A stretch of 64,000 nucleotides of DNA from JBGOTP01 sp963717075 (GTDB lineage: Bacteria > Acidobacteriota > Vicinamibacteria > Vicinamibacterales > CAVVIG01). Each line of letters starts with the position of its first letter. Position 1 is the stretch's first letter. The translations under genes were made by a program, and so were the position numbers. This document shows positions 62,240 to 64,000 of the stretch, piece after piece. The notes beneath the pieces were generated by a model. It did no database searches, was not told the origin of the DNA, and worked only from the letters and a program-made list of their open reading frames with translations. The DNA is taken from assembly GCA_963717075.1 (NCBI GenBank), contig CAVQVI010000034.1, forward strand, positions 124,001 to 188,000, read 5' to 3'.

Positions 62240-64000
62240 ATGGAGATGAGGACGTCCAGGGTCGCGGTCAGTGCAAGTGCACTCGCCTTGTGTGTGCTTC
62301 TGGTTCCAGGGCGCGCCCTGGCGCAGAACACCGGTATCGCAGGAGTCGTGAAAGACACGTCGGGCGCCGTCATTCCGGGCGTGACCGTCGAGGCCTCGAG
62401 CCCCGCCCTGATCGAAAAAGTCAGAAGCACTACCACGGACAGTCAAGGTTTGTATCAGATCGTCAATCTGCGTCCCGGCGTCTATTCGGTCACGTTTACC
62501 CTCCCGGGATTTTCCACCGTGAAGCGTGACGGCATCGAATTGTCTGCCTCCTTCACGGCCACCGTGAATGCAGACATGAAGGTCGGGGCGCTAGAGGAGA
62601 CCGTCATTGTCTCGGGGCAAACGGCCAACGTCGACGTTCGCAACATCGTCCAGCAACGGGTGTTGAACGAGGAGGTCCGCGAAGCCCTGCCGACCGCCCG
62701 GTCGATTCAAACAATGGCGATTGTGATTCCGGGCATCGTGACGACGGCGACGAACCGGCCGTCGGGTCAGGATGTCGGCGGCCTCTCCGGGGATCGCGGG
62801 CAGATTCTGATTCACGGAAGCAAGGGCGGGGACATGTCCATCCAGATGGATGGGTTGTCGTGGAATCTGGCCCTTGGCAACGGTGCGGCACAGGGCTACA
62901 CGCTCAACCCCGCGGAAGCGCAGGAGTATGTGTACGAAACGGCGGCGATCGCCGCCGACACGATGACCGGCGGTGTTCGCGCCAACGTCATTCCCAAGGA
63001 AGGCGGCAACCGGTTCTCGGGGTTTGTACTGGCGTCGCACGCGACCGGAGCCATGCAGTGGGACAACGTGACCGACGAACTCAGGGCCAAGAATCTGCAA
63101 GCGGCCAATGCCATCCAGCGGATCTACGACTATAACGTCGCCTTGGGCGGACCACTGAAGACCGATCGCGTGTGGTTCTTCGGGTCCATCCGGCAGTGGG
63201 ATGCCAAGGAACAGGTGACCGGCATGTTCCGGCCGATTGATCCGTTTTCGTTTACCTTCAACCCGGCGCTCGGCGCGGCGGGCAACGTCGATCTGAACCA
63301 GCCGGCGATCTACGACTCCTGGGTGCGATCGTTTAGTGGGCGGGTGACCTGGCAGGTCAATCAGAAGAACAAGGTCAGCCTGTACGGGGCGCACCAGCCC
63401 CGTGAGCAGAATCCACAGATGATCAGCGCGACGCGATCCTTCGAAGCGTCGAACCTCAGCCATTCAACACTCGGTCACATGATTCAGGCGTCGTGGAAAT
63501 CGGCGCTCACATCAAAGTTCCTCCTCGAGGCGGCCTTTCAGAGGCCGTACAATTCCACGCCTGAGTTGGAGTCCGTGTCGTGGATCACGGCGGACACCGT
63601 CTCGGTGACCGACTCGGGTACGGGGTACACGTACAGAGCGGCGCCGACCTACTGGGTGCCGTTCTACTATCAACCCAGCAGCAAGGTCTCCGCGTCGTAC
63701 GTTACGGGCGCACACGTCGCCAAGGTCGGCTTCGACCTCGGATGGGGCTCGGTGCACAACGAAAATCAGCGGACGAACAGCGGGATGAACTACACGTTCT
63801 TGAACGGCGCGCCTCGCTCGATCACCCTCGTGCTGTCGCCGCGCGACGAGTGGGAGCGCGAGCATCACCTCGCCTTCTATGGGCAGGACCAGTGGACCGT
63901 GAAGCGCCTGACGGTCAACGCCGGCCTTCGGTACGACTACCAGTACCAATGGGTGCCTGAGCAGGTCAGCGGCCCTGGTCCGTTCGTGTCTGCCCAGACC
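62240..64000 (+). CDS. TonB-dependent receptor with regulatory domain, cut by the right edge
   Basis: The frame is open from ATG 62240 to the window end (587 codons). GGGAGG at 62228-62233 is the ribosome site; ATG 62246 is an alternative. A signal peptide (VAVSASALALCVLLVPGRALAQ) is followed by a regulatory domain (TGIAGVVKDTSGAVIPGVTVEAS) and a plug (ILIHGSKGGDMSIQMDGLSW, GGVRANVIPKEGGNRFSG). The barrel start includes YDYNVALGGPLKTDRVWFFGSIR. It is the third Oar-like receptor of the window. Substrate unknown; in this group oligosaccharides and peptides are common. Confidence 0.9.
   Translation, partial: MEMRTSRVAVSASALALCVLLVPGRALAQNTGIAGVVKDTSGAVIPGVTVEASSPALIEKVRSTTTDSQGLYQIVNLRPGVYSVTFTLPGFSTVKRDGIELSASFTATVNADMKVGALEETVIVSGQTANVDVRNIVQQRVLNEEVREALPTARSIQTMAIVIPGIVTTATNRPSGQDVGGLSGDRGQILIHGSKGGDMSIQMDGLSWNLALGNGAAQGYTLNPAEAQEYVYETAAIAADTMTGGVRANVIPKEGGNRFSGFVLASHATGAMQWDNVTDELRAKNLQAANAIQRIYDYNVALGGPLKTDRVWFFGSIRQWDAKEQVTGMFRPIDPFSFTFNPALGAAGNVDLNQPAIYDSWVRSFSGRVTWQVNQKNKVSLYGAHQPREQNPQMISATRSFEASNLSHSTLGHMIQASWKSALTSKFLLEAAFQRPYNSTPELESVSWITADTVSVTDSGTGYTYRAAPTYWVPFYYQPSSKVSASYVTGAHVAKVGFDLGWGSVHNENQRTNSGMNYTFLNGAPRSITLVLSPRDEWEREHHLAFYGQDQWTVKRLTVNAGLRYDYQYQWVPEQVSGPGPFVSAQT

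Overview
The window is about 64 kb of GC-rich (roughly 63-66%) bacterial chromosome. Several features point to an Acidobacteriota-type organism, with Vicinamibacteria-like lineages as the best guess: three large TonB-dependent receptors with an N-terminal carboxypeptidase-regulatory (CarboxypepD_reg/Oar-like) domain, a homodimeric-type pyruvate dehydrogenase E1, a RegB/RegA-like pair, lipocalin-like tandem proteins and many outer-membrane beta-barrel proteins. This placement rests on gene content only. No rRNA, tRNA, CRISPR array, transposase or phage gene was recognised.

Layout. 1-6.1 kb (minus strand): an alpha/beta-hydrolase-domain protein running off the left edge, a two-repeat lipocalin-like protein, a family-5 uracil-DNA glycosylase and an M13 metallopeptidase. 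6.2-12 kb (plus): the pyruvate dehydrogenase complex aceE-aceF-lpd. 12.4-17.7 kb (plus): a urease operon ureA-B-C-E-F-G-D. 17.9-21.6 kb: a DUF3943 protein, an outer-membrane protein, an unknown exported protein and a broken HupE/UreJ-type gene. 21.6-25.6 kb (minus): a Tat-exported sugar-lactone oxidase with a Bor-like lipoprotein, lipA, and a TetR regulator with its operator. 25.7-32.0 kb (plus): a copper locus with a Cys/His-rich small protein, a CYCC-motif sialidase-fold protein, CopC, a TonB receptor and CopD. 32.2-37.3 kb: ferritin, a RegBA-like redox two-component pair and a second TonB receptor. 37.5-40.4 kb (plus): ferredoxin, NuoB, NuoI and a TPR/double-retropepsin protein. 40.4-44.2 kb (minus): a thioesterase and a metalloprotease/TolB-like propeller/barrel protein. 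44.4-48.9 kb: ECF sigma, anti-sigma, TlpA-like thioredoxin, desaturase and small proteins. 49-58 kb (mostly minus): a transglutaminase-like protein, a CusF-SCO fusion, a DUF72 protein, YheT-like hydrolase, DinB, a tannase-family esterase, a PH-domain/diheme cytochrome fusion, LemA, TPM and a nucleotidyltransferase-like protein. 58.2-64 kb: a YvcK/CofD-like protein, DUF6526, a PQQ-type propeller, an outer-membrane protein and the start of a third TonB receptor that runs off the right edge.

Three things stand out. First, a dispersed palindromic repeat (20-bp core GCCCGAnCTGAAGnTCGGGC plus CTACGA) lies at gene ends, where it supplies stop codons, and also inside two open reading frames, where it is translated. 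Second, other intergenic spacers hold short-period repeats that fold into hairpins, and convergent genes terminate inside them. Third, about 15-17 apparent frameshifts are packed into 8.9-16.2 kb (aceF, lpd, ureC, ureE, ureF, ureG), with only scattered single ones elsewhere. The conceptual proteins restore well across the breaks and several sit at homopolymers, so low-quality consensus sequence is the simplest explanation; recent decay is the alternative.

The most system-like regions are the copper locus, in which a TonB receptor is embedded between copC and copD, and the small ferredoxin-nuoB-nuoI cluster that lacks the rest of complex I nearby.
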